Positions 31,837-39,543 of a stretch of DNA of 64,000 nucleotides are shown one piece after another (position 1 is the stretch's first letter; every line of letters starts with the position of its first letter). The stretch is from Solirubrobacter phytolaccae (lineage in GTDB: Bacteria > Actinomycetota > Thermoleophilia > Solirubrobacterales > Solirubrobacteraceae), in NCBI RefSeq assembly GCF_027587195.1, contig NZ_JAPDDP010000012.1:62001-126000 (forward strand), in the 5' to 3' direction. Under the pieces are notes generated by a model. That model worked only from the letters and a program-made list of their open reading frames with translations, did not search any database and was not told where the DNA came from. A program made the translations under genes and the position numbers.

Positions 31837-33495
31837 GTGTCGAAATTCACTTCAAGCCGCGCGCGCCGGAGCGCCGTAGCGGCTCTAGTAGCTGTAGCGG
31901 TACCCCTGACCGCGGCGACCGCCGCCAATGCCGCGCCGAATGCCGCCGCGCGCCTCGCCTCCACGGCGAAGAAGTCCCCGAACCAGTCGGTCACGGCGAT
32001 CGTCCAGTTCAAGGTGTCCGAGGCCAAGGCGAAGCAGATCGTCAAGGCGCACAAGGGCAAGATCACGGACAAGCTTCCCGCCGTCCAGGGCTACGCCGTC
32101 AAGCTCCCGGCCAAGCAGGCCAAGGCGCTCAAGAGCGTCAAGGGCGTCCTGAACGTCACGCTCAACAGCAAGGTCAAGACGACCAGCTTCTCCCCGGAGC
32201 TGCTCGCCACCAACTTCCCGAAGACGACCGGCGCCGACCAGGCGTGGGCGCAGGGCATCACCGGCAAGGGCGTCGGTGTCGCCGTCATCGACTCCGGCAT
32301 CAACGGCGACATCTCGGACTTCACGAACGCCGACGGCTCCTCGCGCGTCACGAACGTGATCTCGAACCCGGGCGCCACGACCGCGGGTGACCCCGTCGGC
32401 CACGGCACGCACGTCGCCGGCATCGTCGGCGGCAACTCGTCCTTCCGCACGGACGGCCTCGCGGGCAAGTACACCGGCATCGCGCCGGAAGCCGACCTGA
32501 TCGCGATCAAGACGTCCGACGACGTCGGCGAGTCCACCGTCGTGGACGTCATCAACGCGCTGCAGTTCGTCGTCGACCACAAGGACGAGCTCAACATCAA
32601 GGTCGTGAACCTGTCGGTGTCCTCGGACACGCCGGGCTCCTACCTGACCGACCCGCTCAACGCGGCCGTCGAGTTCACCTGGCACGCCGGCATCGTCGTC
32701 GTGTCCGCCGCCGGCAACCGCGGCGACGCGGCCGACGCCGTCCAGTACGCGCCGGGCAACGACCCGTACGTGATCTCCGTCGGCGCGACCGACGAGACCG
32801 AGACGGCCAACCCCGCCGACGACACGCTCGCGTCCTTCTCGAGCCGCGGCGTCACGCTCGACGGCTTCAACAAGCCGGACGTCGTCGCCCCGGGCGCGAA
32901 GATCGTCGCCCCGCTCGCCGCGGGCTCCGCGTTCTCCACGCTCGCCCCCGCGACCAGCATCTTCGAGGGTGGCCAGTACATCCGCATCGGTGGCACCTCG
33001 ATGGCCGCCCCGGTCGTCGCCGGCGCCGCCGCCCTGATCCTCCAGGCCCGCCCGGACCTGAACCCGGACCAGGTCAAGCAGCTCCTGACCACCAACGTCA
33101 ACGCGACCGCCAACGCCGGCGGCGAGCTGAGCATCCCGGCCGCGCTCGCCGCGCAGCCGACCGCCAAGGGCGCCAACCAGGGCCTGACGCCGAACACCTC
33201 CGTCGCCAACGCGCTGGCGCTGTCCGGCATCGACCCGACCCGCGCCACCTGGACGAAGGCCACGTGGACGAAGGCGACCTGGACCAAGGCGACCTGGACC
33301 CGCGCGACCTGGACCAAGGCCACGTGGACCGCCGGCGCGACCGGCACGACCGCCCCGTGGGCCCGCGCCACCTGGACCTGCGCCGCGTGCGAGAGCGCCG
33401 GCGACGGGATCGACCAGACCAAGTCCACCTGGAGCAAGTCGACGTGGAGCAAGTCCACGTGGTCCCGCAGCACGTGGTCGAGCGTCGAATGGTGA
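31837..33495 (+). CDS. Exported subtilisin-like serine protease with Trp-repeat tail (copy 2)
   Basis: The 552-aa product from GTG 31837 has a signal peptide (VAALVAVAVPLTAATAANA), an I9 propeptide (about 50-112) and an intact S8 catalytic set: Asp 152 (IDSG), His 189 (GHGTHVAG), Asn 294 (AAGN) and Ser 388 (GGTSMAAP). The tail (469-552) has six tandem pentads (RATWT, KATWT), then WARATWTCAAC with a C-x-x-C pair (515, 518) and GDGID, then four more (KSTWS, RSTWS). Subtilase 1 has the same order WAR-TW-CxxC-GxxID-STWS with fewer pentads, so the tail architecture is conserved. The stop overlaps a 12-codon ORF with the same motif, and a GGDEF-EAL gene follows. Confidence 0.93.
   Translation: MSKFTSSRARRSAVAALVAVAVPLTAATAANAAPNAAARLASTAKKSPNQSVTAIVQFKVSEAKAKQIVKAHKGKITDKLPAVQGYAVKLPAKQAKALKSVKGVLNVTLNSKVKTTSFSPELLATNFPKTTGADQAWAQGITGKGVGVAVIDSGINGDISDFTNADGSSRVTNVISNPGATTAGDPVGHGTHVAGIVGGNSSFRTDGLAGKYTGIAPEADLIAIKTSDDVGESTVVDVINALQFVVDHKDELNIKVVNLSVSSDTPGSYLTDPLNAAVEFTWHAGIVVVSAAGNRGDAADAVQYAPGNDPYVISVGATDETETANPADDTLASFSSRGVTLDGFNKPDVVAPGAKIVAPLAAGSAFSTLAPATSIFEGGQYIRIGGTSMAAPVVAGAAALILQARPDLNPDQVKQLLTTNVNATANAGGELSIPAALAAQPTAKGANQGLTPNTSVANALALSGIDPTRATWTKATWTKATWTKATWTRATWTKATWTAGATGTTAPWARATWTCAACESAGDGIDQTKSTWSKSTWSKSTWSRSTWSSVEW
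33241..33330 (+). repeat. Six tandem 15-bp units encoding [RK]ATWT
   Basis: The units run in frame from 33241 to 33330. They differ by synonymous changes (for example GCC or GCG for Ala, ACC or ACG for Thr), so the protein motif is kept while the DNA has drifted. Confidence 0.85.
33421..33480 (+). repeat. Four tandem 15-bp units encoding [KR]STWS
   Basis: This second block of pentad repeats covers 33421-33480 and ends five codons before the subtilase stop. It has the same period as the block at 33241, with Ser in place of Ala. Confidence 0.85.
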
Positions 33496-33530
33496 GCCTC
33501 GACGAACGCGCCACCTGGGGCGGTAAGTGA
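33492..33530 (+). CDS. Mini-ORF (12 aa) coupled to subtilase 2, with RATW motif
   Basis: GTG at 33492 overlaps the TGA of subtilase 2 (GTGA); the frame encodes MSLDERATWGGK and stops at 33528-33530. The mini-ORF after subtilase 1 has the same position, start codon, frame offset (-1), an N-terminal M-S and a RATW motif, and also ends in a Gly/Lys-containing basic stretch. Chance is unlikely for two such matches, but a 12-codon ORF cannot be proven coding by inspection. A terminator follows after 22 bases. Confidence 0.5.
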   Translation: MSLDERATWGGK

Positions 33531-33552
33531 ACCCCCCGGCGTAGAGATGACA

Positions 33553-33582
33553 CCGCGAGCGGCCAAACAGGGCCGCTCGCGG
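33553..33582 (+). terminator. Terminator after the subtilase 2 unit
   Basis: CCGCGAGCGGCC (33553-33564) and GGCCGCTCGCGG (33571-33582) form a perfect 12-bp stem with loop AAACAG, followed by CGCTTAACG. It also shows that the frame open from 33547 does not mark the true start of the next gene. Confidence 0.85.
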
Positions 33583-33627
33583 CGCTTAACGGCTCAAAAC
33601 GGCACGTTCGCGGCCGATCAAGGGGAC

Positions 33628-36138
33628 GTGGGTATCCGTGCCATCCGCAAGATCGAGCCGATCTGGGGCCTCATCGCCGTTCTCTCGACGATCTCGGTCG
33701 TGCTCTACTTCGCGTTCGTCCGGGACTTCCACGCGATGCAGACGCCCGAGATCGCGTGGTACGTCATCGCGGTGCTCGTGCTGCTCACCGAGCGCTTCCC
33801 GGTCGAGCTCGAGTTCCGCCGCAGCTCGCACTCGTTCTCGCTGACCGACATCCCGCTCACGGTCGCGCTCGTCTTCACGACCGGCTCGCACGCCTTCTGG
33901 GCGATCGTCGGCGGCTCGCTGGTCGCGCTGCTGCTGCGCCGCCTGCCGCTGATCAAGTTCTGCTTCAACGTCGCCCAGATCGCGCTCGTGGCGAACGTGA
34001 TGCTCGTCCTGGTGCACCTCGCGTCCGGGATCGACGACGACTTCGGCCCGCTCGCGTGGGCCGCCGTCCTCGCCGCCACGCAGCTCGGCGGCGTGCTCAC
34101 GATCGCGCAGATCCTCGCCGCGATCGTCCTCACCGAGGGCAGCGTCTCGCGCGAGCAGGTGCGCCAGATGTTCGGCATGGACTTCTTCGTGACGCTCACC
34201 GGCACGACGATGGCGCTCGTCTCCTCGATCCTCTGGATCGAGCGCCCGGAGGCCGCGCCGCTGCTGCTGCTCCCGATCCTCGTCGCCTTCATGGGCTACC
34301 GCGCCTACGTGCACGAGCGCCAGGGCCACGAGAAGGTCAAGTTCCTCTACGAGGCCAACCGCACGCTGTCGGAGTCGCCCGAGGTCGCGATCGCGCTCGA
34401 GGGGCTGCTCGAGCGCGCGCTCGGCGCCTTCCGGGCCGAGCAGGCCGAGGTCATCCTCTTCGCCGGCGACGGCGGCGCGCCGCTGCGCACCGGCCTCGGC
34501 CCGGGCAGCGCCCGCGAGGCGATGGCGCCGATGGACCACGCCGCCGCGGTCGCCCTGCGCGACCTGGCTGAGCAGAACGACGTCGCGCTCGCGCTCGCCG
34601 AGCCGTACCCGGCCACGATCGCCGCCTACCTCGCCGACCGCGGGGTCCGCCACGGCATGCTCGGCGTGCTCCGCGGCGAGGACCGCGTGATCGGCACGCT
34701 CATGCTGGCCAACCGCTACGGGCTCTCCCGCGGCTTCACCGGCGGCGACCGCGCGCTGTTCGAGACGCTGGCCGCGAACGCGTCCGCCGCGCTCCAGTTC
34801 GACCGCCTCGAGCAGGCCGTGACCGAGCTGCGCGACCTGCAGGACCAGCTCACCCACCAGGCGCACCACGACCCGCTGACCGGGCTCGCGAACCGCACGC
34901 TGTTCTCCCAGCGCGTGCGCGAGGCGCTCGAAAAGGGCGGCGCGGACAAGGTCGCCGTGATGTTCATCGACCTCGACGACTTCAAGGGCGTCAACGACAC
35001 GCTCGGCCACGCGATCGGCGACGAGCTGCTGCGCGGCGTCGCCTCCCGGCTCGTGCGCTCCGTCCGCAAGGAGGACGTCGTCGCGCGCCTCGGCGGCGAC
35101 GAGTTCGCCGTGCTCGTGCAGCGCGACCAGGACGTCGAGCTGGGTGCCGCGGAGCTCGCCGAGCGCACGCTCGAGGCGTTCCTCGCGCCCGTCCAGGCCG
35201 GCGACAAGCCGCTCAACGTGTCGCTCTCGATCGGCATCGCCGCCTCCCAGCACAACCGCACCGCGACCGACGAGCTGCTGCGCGACGCCGACGTGGCCAT
35301 GTACGAGGCCAAGGAGGGCGGCAAGCGCCGCCACGCGGTGTTCACCCCCGCGATGCGCGACTCGATCGTCCGCCGCCATGGTCTCAAGGAGGAGCTGGCC
35401 CGCGCGATCGAGCAGCGCGAGCTGATGGTCCAGTACCAGCCGATCGTGGACATCGAGACCGGCAAGACGGTCTCGGTCGAGGCGCTCGTGCGCTGGAACC
35501 ACGCCTCGCGCGGCCGCATCCCGCCGGTCGAGTTCATCCCGCTCGCCGAGGACACGGGCCTGATCGTGCCGCTCGGCCGCTATGTGCTCGAGGAGGCCGT
35601 CCAGTCGGTCGTCGAGCGCTCGGACACGCTGCTGGTGCAGGTCAACCTGAGCGCGATCGAGCTCGAGCACCCCGACCTGATCCCGACGATCCAGGACGTG
35701 CTGCGGCGCAGCGGCATCGCCCCGGAGCGGCTCGTCCTGGAAGTGACCGAGACCCTGCTCGTCAAGGACGCCGAGCGCGGCGCCGAGACCCTGCAGCAGC
35801 TGCGTGACCTCGGCGTCCAGCTCGCGCTCGACGACTTCGGCACGGGCTACAGCTCCCTCTCCTACCTGCGCAACCTGCCGCTCGACACGCTGAAGATCGC
35901 GCGCGAGTTCGTCGAGGGCCTGGCCTTCAGCGACCACGACGCGGCGTTCGTGCGCCTGATCGTCGGCCTCGCCAAGACGGTCGGCCTGAAGGTCGTGGCC
36001 GAGGGCATCGAGACCCGCGCCCAGCTCGACATGCTGCGCGAGATCGGCTGCGACCTCGGCCAGGGCTACTACTTCGCCGCGCCAATGGACGTTGACGCGG
36101 ACTGGCACGCCGCTCCGGCGTCCGCCGCACTGGTGTAG
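33628..36138 (+). CDS. Membrane GGDEF-EAL protein (c-di-GMP synthesis and breakdown)
   Basis: The product is 836 aa from GTG 33628 (preceded by AAGGGG, very close); an upstream ATG at 33547 lies inside a terminator and is rejected. Residues 1-220 hold about seven membrane helices (IWGLIAVLSTISVVLYFAFV onward), a MASE-like sensor. A GAF-like domain (about 235-390) follows. The GGDEF domain has HDPLTGLANR and intact GGDEF (about 489-493). The EAL domain has EALVRW (about 618), VNLSAIELEHPD, LDDFGTGYSSLSYLRNLPLD and VVAEGIET, so both activities look possible. It sits directly after subtilase 2, and a c-di-GMP riboswitch controls subtilase 1. Confidence 0.93.
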   Translation: MGIRAIRKIEPIWGLIAVLSTISVVLYFAFVRDFHAMQTPEIAWYVIAVLVLLTERFPVELEFRRSSHSFSLTDIPLTVALVFTTGSHAFWAIVGGSLVALLLRRLPLIKFCFNVAQIALVANVMLVLVHLASGIDDDFGPLAWAAVLAATQLGGVLTIAQILAAIVLTEGSVSREQVRQMFGMDFFVTLTGTTMALVSSILWIERPEAAPLLLLPILVAFMGYRAYVHERQGHEKVKFLYEANRTLSESPEVAIALEGLLERALGAFRAEQAEVILFAGDGGAPLRTGLGPGSAREAMAPMDHAAAVALRDLAEQNDVALALAEPYPATIAAYLADRGVRHGMLGVLRGEDRVIGTLMLANRYGLSRGFTGGDRALFETLAANASAALQFDRLEQAVTELRDLQDQLTHQAHHDPLTGLANRTLFSQRVREALEKGGADKVAVMFIDLDDFKGVNDTLGHAIGDELLRGVASRLVRSVRKEDVVARLGGDEFAVLVQRDQDVELGAAELAERTLEAFLAPVQAGDKPLNVSLSIGIAASQHNRTATDELLRDADVAMYEAKEGGKRRHAVFTPAMRDSIVRRHGLKEELARAIEQRELMVQYQPIVDIETGKTVSVEALVRWNHASRGRIPPVEFIPLAEDTGLIVPLGRYVLEEAVQSVVERSDTLLVQVNLSAIELEHPDLIPTIQDVLRRSGIAPERLVLEVTETLLVKDAERGAETLQQLRDLGVQLALDDFGTGYSSLSYLRNLPLDTLKIAREFVEGLAFSDHDAAFVRLIVGLAKTVGLKVVAEGIETRAQLDMLREIGCDLGQGYYFAAPMDVDADWHAAPASAALV

Positions 36139-36195
36139 CTTCCGGTTCGTCGGAGCTGGTCGGGAGAGCCGGCTCCAGCCAGAGAGGAGCAGTTC

Positions 36196-37146
36196 ATGTC
36201 CGATGAACAGCGCGGGCTCGGCCGGCGCGACTTCCTGCTCGGAGCGGCCGGCGCCGCCGCGGTGCCGATGGGACTGGGCGCGCTCGGCGTACCGGGAGCC
36301 GTCGCGAAGGGCGGTGGTGACCACGGTCACGGCGGAGGCGGCAGCATCCCCCGCGAGCAGATCAGCATCCAGCTCTACACGGTCCGTGACCAGCTGGCCG
36401 CCGACCTGGACGGGACGTTGCGGGCGCTCGCCCGGATCGGGTACCGGACGGTCGAGCACGCGGGCTTCCACGGGCGCACCGCGGCCGAGTTCAAGGCGGC
36501 GCTGCGGCGGGCGGGGATCAAGGCGACGTCCGGCCACCAGTCGGTCCCGTGGCCGTTCGACGCCGCCGCCTGGCGCACGCAGCTGCAGGACGCGGTGACG
36601 GTCGGCCAGCGCTACATCGTCACGCCCGTCAGCCCGGCCACGTTCGGCCCGGGCGGTGGCACCTCGCTGCTGACGACCGCCGCGGACTGGAAGGCCTACG
36701 CCGCCGCGCTCAACCAGGCCGGGTACATGGCGCGCCAGTACGGGCTGCGGTTCGGCTTCCACAACCACAACTGGGAGTTCGGGGCGCTGCAGGACGACAC
36801 GCCGCTCGTGGGCTTCGACTTCCTGATCTCGGACACCGACCCGCGGCTCGTGCACTTCGAGCTCGACCTGTACTGGGCGTGGTACGCGCACCGCGACCCG
36901 GTGCAGCTGATCGCGATGCTCGGCGACCGCGTCAAGCAGTTCCACGTCAAGGACATGAAGTTCAACCCGGGCCACGTCGCCACGTTCACCGACCCGGGGA
37001 CCGGCGTGATCGACTTCGCGCGCATCTTCCGGGCGGCCGGCGACCCGCGCGAGCACGAGTACATCGTCGAGCGCGACGACGCGCTCGCCGTGGCGCTCAA
37101 CACCGCCCAGGTCGGCTTCTCGTACCTGAGCCGGATCCGCTTCTAA
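36196..37146 (+). CDS. Tat-exported sugar phosphate isomerase/epimerase-like TIM barrel
   Basis: The 316-aa product is preceded by a good ribosome site (GAGAGGAGCAG, 6 bases before ATG). The N-terminus GLGRRDFLLGAAGAAAVPMG is a twin-arginine signal. The rest is a xylose-isomerase-like AP2EC barrel: SIQLYTVRDQL, YRTVEHAGFHGRTAAEF, FHNHNWEF, ELDLYWAWYAHRDP and VKQFHVKDMKFN, with the metal-binding Glu/His/Asp positions usual in the family. Related exported proteins act on free sugars or inositols, but the substrate here is unknown. Export by Tat implies folding and metal loading before transport. Confidence 0.88.
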   Translation: MSDEQRGLGRRDFLLGAAGAAAVPMGLGALGVPGAVAKGGGDHGHGGGGSIPREQISIQLYTVRDQLAADLDGTLRALARIGYRTVEHAGFHGRTAAEFKAALRRAGIKATSGHQSVPWPFDAAAWRTQLQDAVTVGQRYIVTPVSPATFGPGGGTSLLTTAADWKAYAAALNQAGYMARQYGLRFGFHNHNWEFGALQDDTPLVGFDFLISDTDPRLVHFELDLYWAWYAHRDPVQLIAMLGDRVKQFHVKDMKFNPGHVATFTDPGTGVIDFARIFRAAGDPREHEYIVERDDALAVALNTAQVGFSYLSRIRF

Positions 37147-37152
37147 ATCCTG

Positions 37153-37168
37153 TGTCAGCTGTCTGACA
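37153..37168. promoter_or_regulatory. Palindrome TGTCAG-N4-CTGACA
   Basis: A perfect inverted repeat (6-bp arms) lies 7 bases after the isomerase-like gene and about 90 bases before the recombinase-like gene. It resembles a repressor operator; a short terminator is the alternative. Confidence 0.4.
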
Positions 37169-37254
37169 TTGGATGTCGCCCACCAGCGGGCGTTGCGTAC
37201 GGCTCATTGATCCGTCGCGGCGCCGCTGGTAGGCGTTGCGTTGCTGGAGACGGA

Positions 37255-37884
37255 ATGGTGGGAGTGGCAGTGATGGCAGGCAGTGCGGCTCGGCAAGGGC
37301 AGGGACGTGCGCTCGGCTACGTGTGCGCGACGGGGGCCGGCGACGATCAGCTCGCGCGGGAGCGGGTGGCGATCAAACGCTGCTGCTCCGAGCACGGGCT
37401 CGACCTGGCCCAGGTCGTCCACGACGTGGACCTCGAGGGCCGCGATCAGCGGCCGTCGCTCGTGTGGGCGCTCGAGCAGCTCGCCGAGCATCGCGCCGAC
37501 GTGCTCGTGCTCGTCCGGCTGCACGACCTGTCCGCGAACGCCGCGAACCTGCGGCCGCTGCTGACGTGGTTCAACGACGAGCACCGGCGGCTGATCGCGC
37601 TGGACCTGGCCCTCGACACGGCCACCGAGGGCGGCCAGCTCGTGGCGCTGGCCAACGCGCGGGTCCACGACCGCGGCCGCACGTCGGTCGCGGACATCCC
37701 GGAGCTCCAGGACCGGATCGCGCGGATGCGCGAGCGCGGGATGACGCTCCAAGCGATCGCGGACACGCTCAACGACGACGGCGTGCCGACACTCCGCGGA
37801 GGCGCCCTGTGGCGGCCGTCGAGCGTCCAGCGCGCGACGGGCTACCGGCGGCCGTCCGGCGCGCGCGGCATCAAGCTCAACTGA
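37255..37884 (+). CDS. Serine-recombinase-like protein lacking the catalytic serine
   Basis: The product is 209 aa from ATG 37255 (GGAGACGGA ahead; ATG 37273 is possible). Residues about 20-130 follow the resolvase N-terminal fold: [26 protein letters not shown], then [28 protein letters not shown] and [19 protein letters not shown]. The usual Y-x-R-x-S start, which provides nucleophile Ser, reads YVCAT, and the R of VxRLxRLaR is only partly kept. The C-terminal part ([32 protein letters not shown]) is the recombinase DNA-binding helix region. Strand cleavage is therefore unlikely; it may be a domesticated DNA-binding protein. Such proteins recur in related genomes. Confidence 0.75.
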   Translation: MVGVAVMAGSAARQGQGRALGYVCATGAGDDQLARERVAIKRCCSEHGLDLAQVVHDVDLEGRDQRPSLVWALEQLAEHRADVLVLVRLHDLSANAANLRPLLTWFNDEHRRLIALDLALDTATEGGQLVALANARVHDRGRTSVADIPELQDRIARMRERGMTLQAIADTLNDDGVPTLRGGALWRPSSVQRATGYRRPSGARGIKLN

Positions 37885-37895
37885 CAGCTCCGCGG

Positions 37896-37934
37896 GGCGC
37901 CGGACCATCGCGGGGGTACCGGGGGTCCGGCGCC
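37896..37934 (+). terminator. Hairpin after the recombinase-like gene
   Basis: GGCGCCGGACC (37896-37906) pairs perfectly with GGTCCGGCGCC (37924-37934), 12 bases after the stop; the loop is 17 bases. Confidence 0.65.
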
Positions 37935-38263
37935 GGCAAGGAAACTCGCGGAGCGCGCGAGCCGGATCGCTCCCCAGTAATCCGGTCGATGCGCGGTGCG
38001 CGCCATTGCCCCTCGGCGCGCGGTCTCTGGTGCACTTCTGGCATTGCCGGGAGCGCCGGCGATTACACCCACGACGTGGCGACAACCGAAGAACGCTGAC
38101 GAGATCCTGCGTTTACGCGGATCCGGGCGGCTCACACGCGGGCATCGGCCGGCGTTCAGACCATGACTGGGCGGATGAGCCAAATCGGACATTCCCGGCT
38201 CAAAGCTCCCGAGATGAGCAGTTCTTGATCGGTCGACTTAACCAGGAGCGCCGTCGCGCCGAA
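37935..38263 (+). other. 329-base non-coding leader before the chemoreceptor gene
   Basis: No convincing gene is present on either strand. The last 90 bases hold alternative pairings: TGAGCC (38176-38181) with GGCTCA (38197-38202), or GCTCA (38198-38202) with TGAGC (38215-38219). These are mutually exclusive, as in a riboregulator. No known riboswitch core was recognised. Confidence 0.4.
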
Positions 38264-39466
38264 ATGAAGGATGTGTCCCCCTTTCGTCGCACTCCCTCCG
38301 CCACCCCGGTCGCCACGCCAGACGCGGCCGCGGAAGAGCTGCGCGCCCGCCTGCGCAGCATGCACGACCACTGCCTGACCAACCTTCTCGCGGGCCTGGA
38401 CGCGATGAACCAGGGGGACTTGACCGTGCGCGTCGATCCGGCGACCAAGCCGATCACGACGCGCTCGGACAACCCTGAGACGCAAGAGCTGGTCGACCTG
38501 TTCAACTCGATGCTGGACAAGGCGCAGGCCGCGCTGGTCGGCTACAACAGCGTCCGCGAGACGATGCGCTCCGCGCTCGGCGACCAGTCGTGCCTCGACG
38601 GCCTGCAGGACCGCCTCAACAGCCTCTCCGAGCACTGCCTCACCGGCCTCGGCGACGGCCTCGGCGCGATGGCGCAGGGCGACCTGACCGTGGCCGTGTA
38701 CCCGGCGACGACCCCGCTCGAGACCGCTCGCGGCCAGAACCTGGGCTCGCTCGGCGAGACCTTCAACGTCATGCTCGGCCAGGCCCAGGGCGGCCTCGAG
38801 CTCTACAACCAGACCCGCGAGGGCGTCGCCCAGATCATCTGCGGCATCAGCGAGACCGCCGAGCGCGTCTCCGGCGCCTCGCAGGAGATGTCCGCGACCA
38901 CGATGGAGACCGGCTCCGCGATCGAGGACATCGCGCGCCTCTCCTCGACCGTCGCCGAGGGCGCCGAGCGTCAGATCAAGAGCATCGCCGACGCCGAGGC
39001 CATCAACCGCGAAGCCGTCGAGCTCGCCGCCCGCGCCGCCCACCTCGCCGACCAGGGCGTGTCGCTGACGACCCAGATCGCCGCGATCGCCGACCAGACC
39101 AACCTGCTGGCCCTCAACGCCGCCATCGAAGCCGCCCGTGCGGGCGAAAGTGGCCGCGGCTTCGCCGTCGTCGCCGACGAGGTCCGCAAGCTCGCCGAGT
39201 CCTCCAACGGCACGGTGCGCGAAACCGAAGCCGCCTTCCACGGCCTGTCCCAGAGCATCACGAGCGTCTCCACCTGCATCAACCGCATGGCCGACGCCAC
39301 CAGCGAAGTCGGCCAGATCGCCCGCGACGCCGGCTCCGCCACCGCGGACGTCTCCGCCGCGACCCAGCAGTCCTCGGCCGCCACGCAGCAGATCGCCGCG
39401 TCCAGCTCCGACCTCGCCGAGATGGCGACCTCGCTCGCCGGACTGGTCGAGAACTTCCGCCGCTGA
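38264..39466 (+). CDS. Soluble methyl-accepting chemotaxis-type signalling protein
   Basis: The product is 400 aa from ATG 38264; the frame is open further upstream but without protein-like sequence. No signal peptide or membrane helix is present, so it is cytoplasmic. Residues about 25-190 contain two HAMP-like repeats with matching phrases ([24 protein letters not shown] and [24 protein letters not shown]) separated by about 90 residues. The C-terminal coiled coil has the canonical receptor tip ([20 protein letters not shown] then [18 protein letters not shown]), which contacts CheA and CheW. No other che gene is in the window. The long leader suggests post-transcriptional control. Confidence 0.88.
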   Translation: MKDVSPFRRTPSATPVATPDAAAEELRARLRSMHDHCLTNLLAGLDAMNQGDLTVRVDPATKPITTRSDNPETQELVDLFNSMLDKAQAALVGYNSVRETMRSALGDQSCLDGLQDRLNSLSEHCLTGLGDGLGAMAQGDLTVAVYPATTPLETARGQNLGSLGETFNVMLGQAQGGLELYNQTREGVAQIICGISETAERVSGASQEMSATTMETGSAIEDIARLSSTVAEGAERQIKSIADAEAINREAVELAARAAHLADQGVSLTTQIAAIADQTNLLALNAAIEAARAGESGRGFAVVADEVRKLAESSNGTVRETEAAFHGLSQSITSVSTCINRMADATSEVGQIARDAGSATADVSAATQQSSAATQQIAASSSDLAEMATSLAGLVENFRR

Positions 39467-39469
39467 GCG

Positions 39470-39490
39470 TCTACGCGGTTCCCGCGTAGA
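39470..39490 (+). terminator. Terminator after the chemoreceptor gene
   Basis: TCTACGCGG (39470-39478) pairs perfectly with CCGCGTAGA (39482-39490) around TTC. Confidence 0.7.
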
Positions 39491-39528
39491 GGGAACGTCG
39501 AGGGTCTACCCGGACCGAAACCGGGACA

Positions 39529-39534
39529 TAGGGT
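39529..39534 (+). promoter_or_regulatory. TAGGGT box, leaderless-type promoter of the 39544 gene
   Basis: TAGGGT ends 9 bases before ATG 39544. Confidence 0.45.
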
Positions 39535-39543
39535 TGCGGACCG

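Noticed and set aside
33241-33480. CRISPR array
   Set aside because: The repeats are in-frame 15-bp coding units with no spacers.
33547-33627. ATG at 33547 as start of the GGDEF-EAL protein
   Set aside because: It lies inside the terminator hairpin of the subtilase 2 unit and encodes a basic stretch with no resemblance to a membrane-protein N-terminus.
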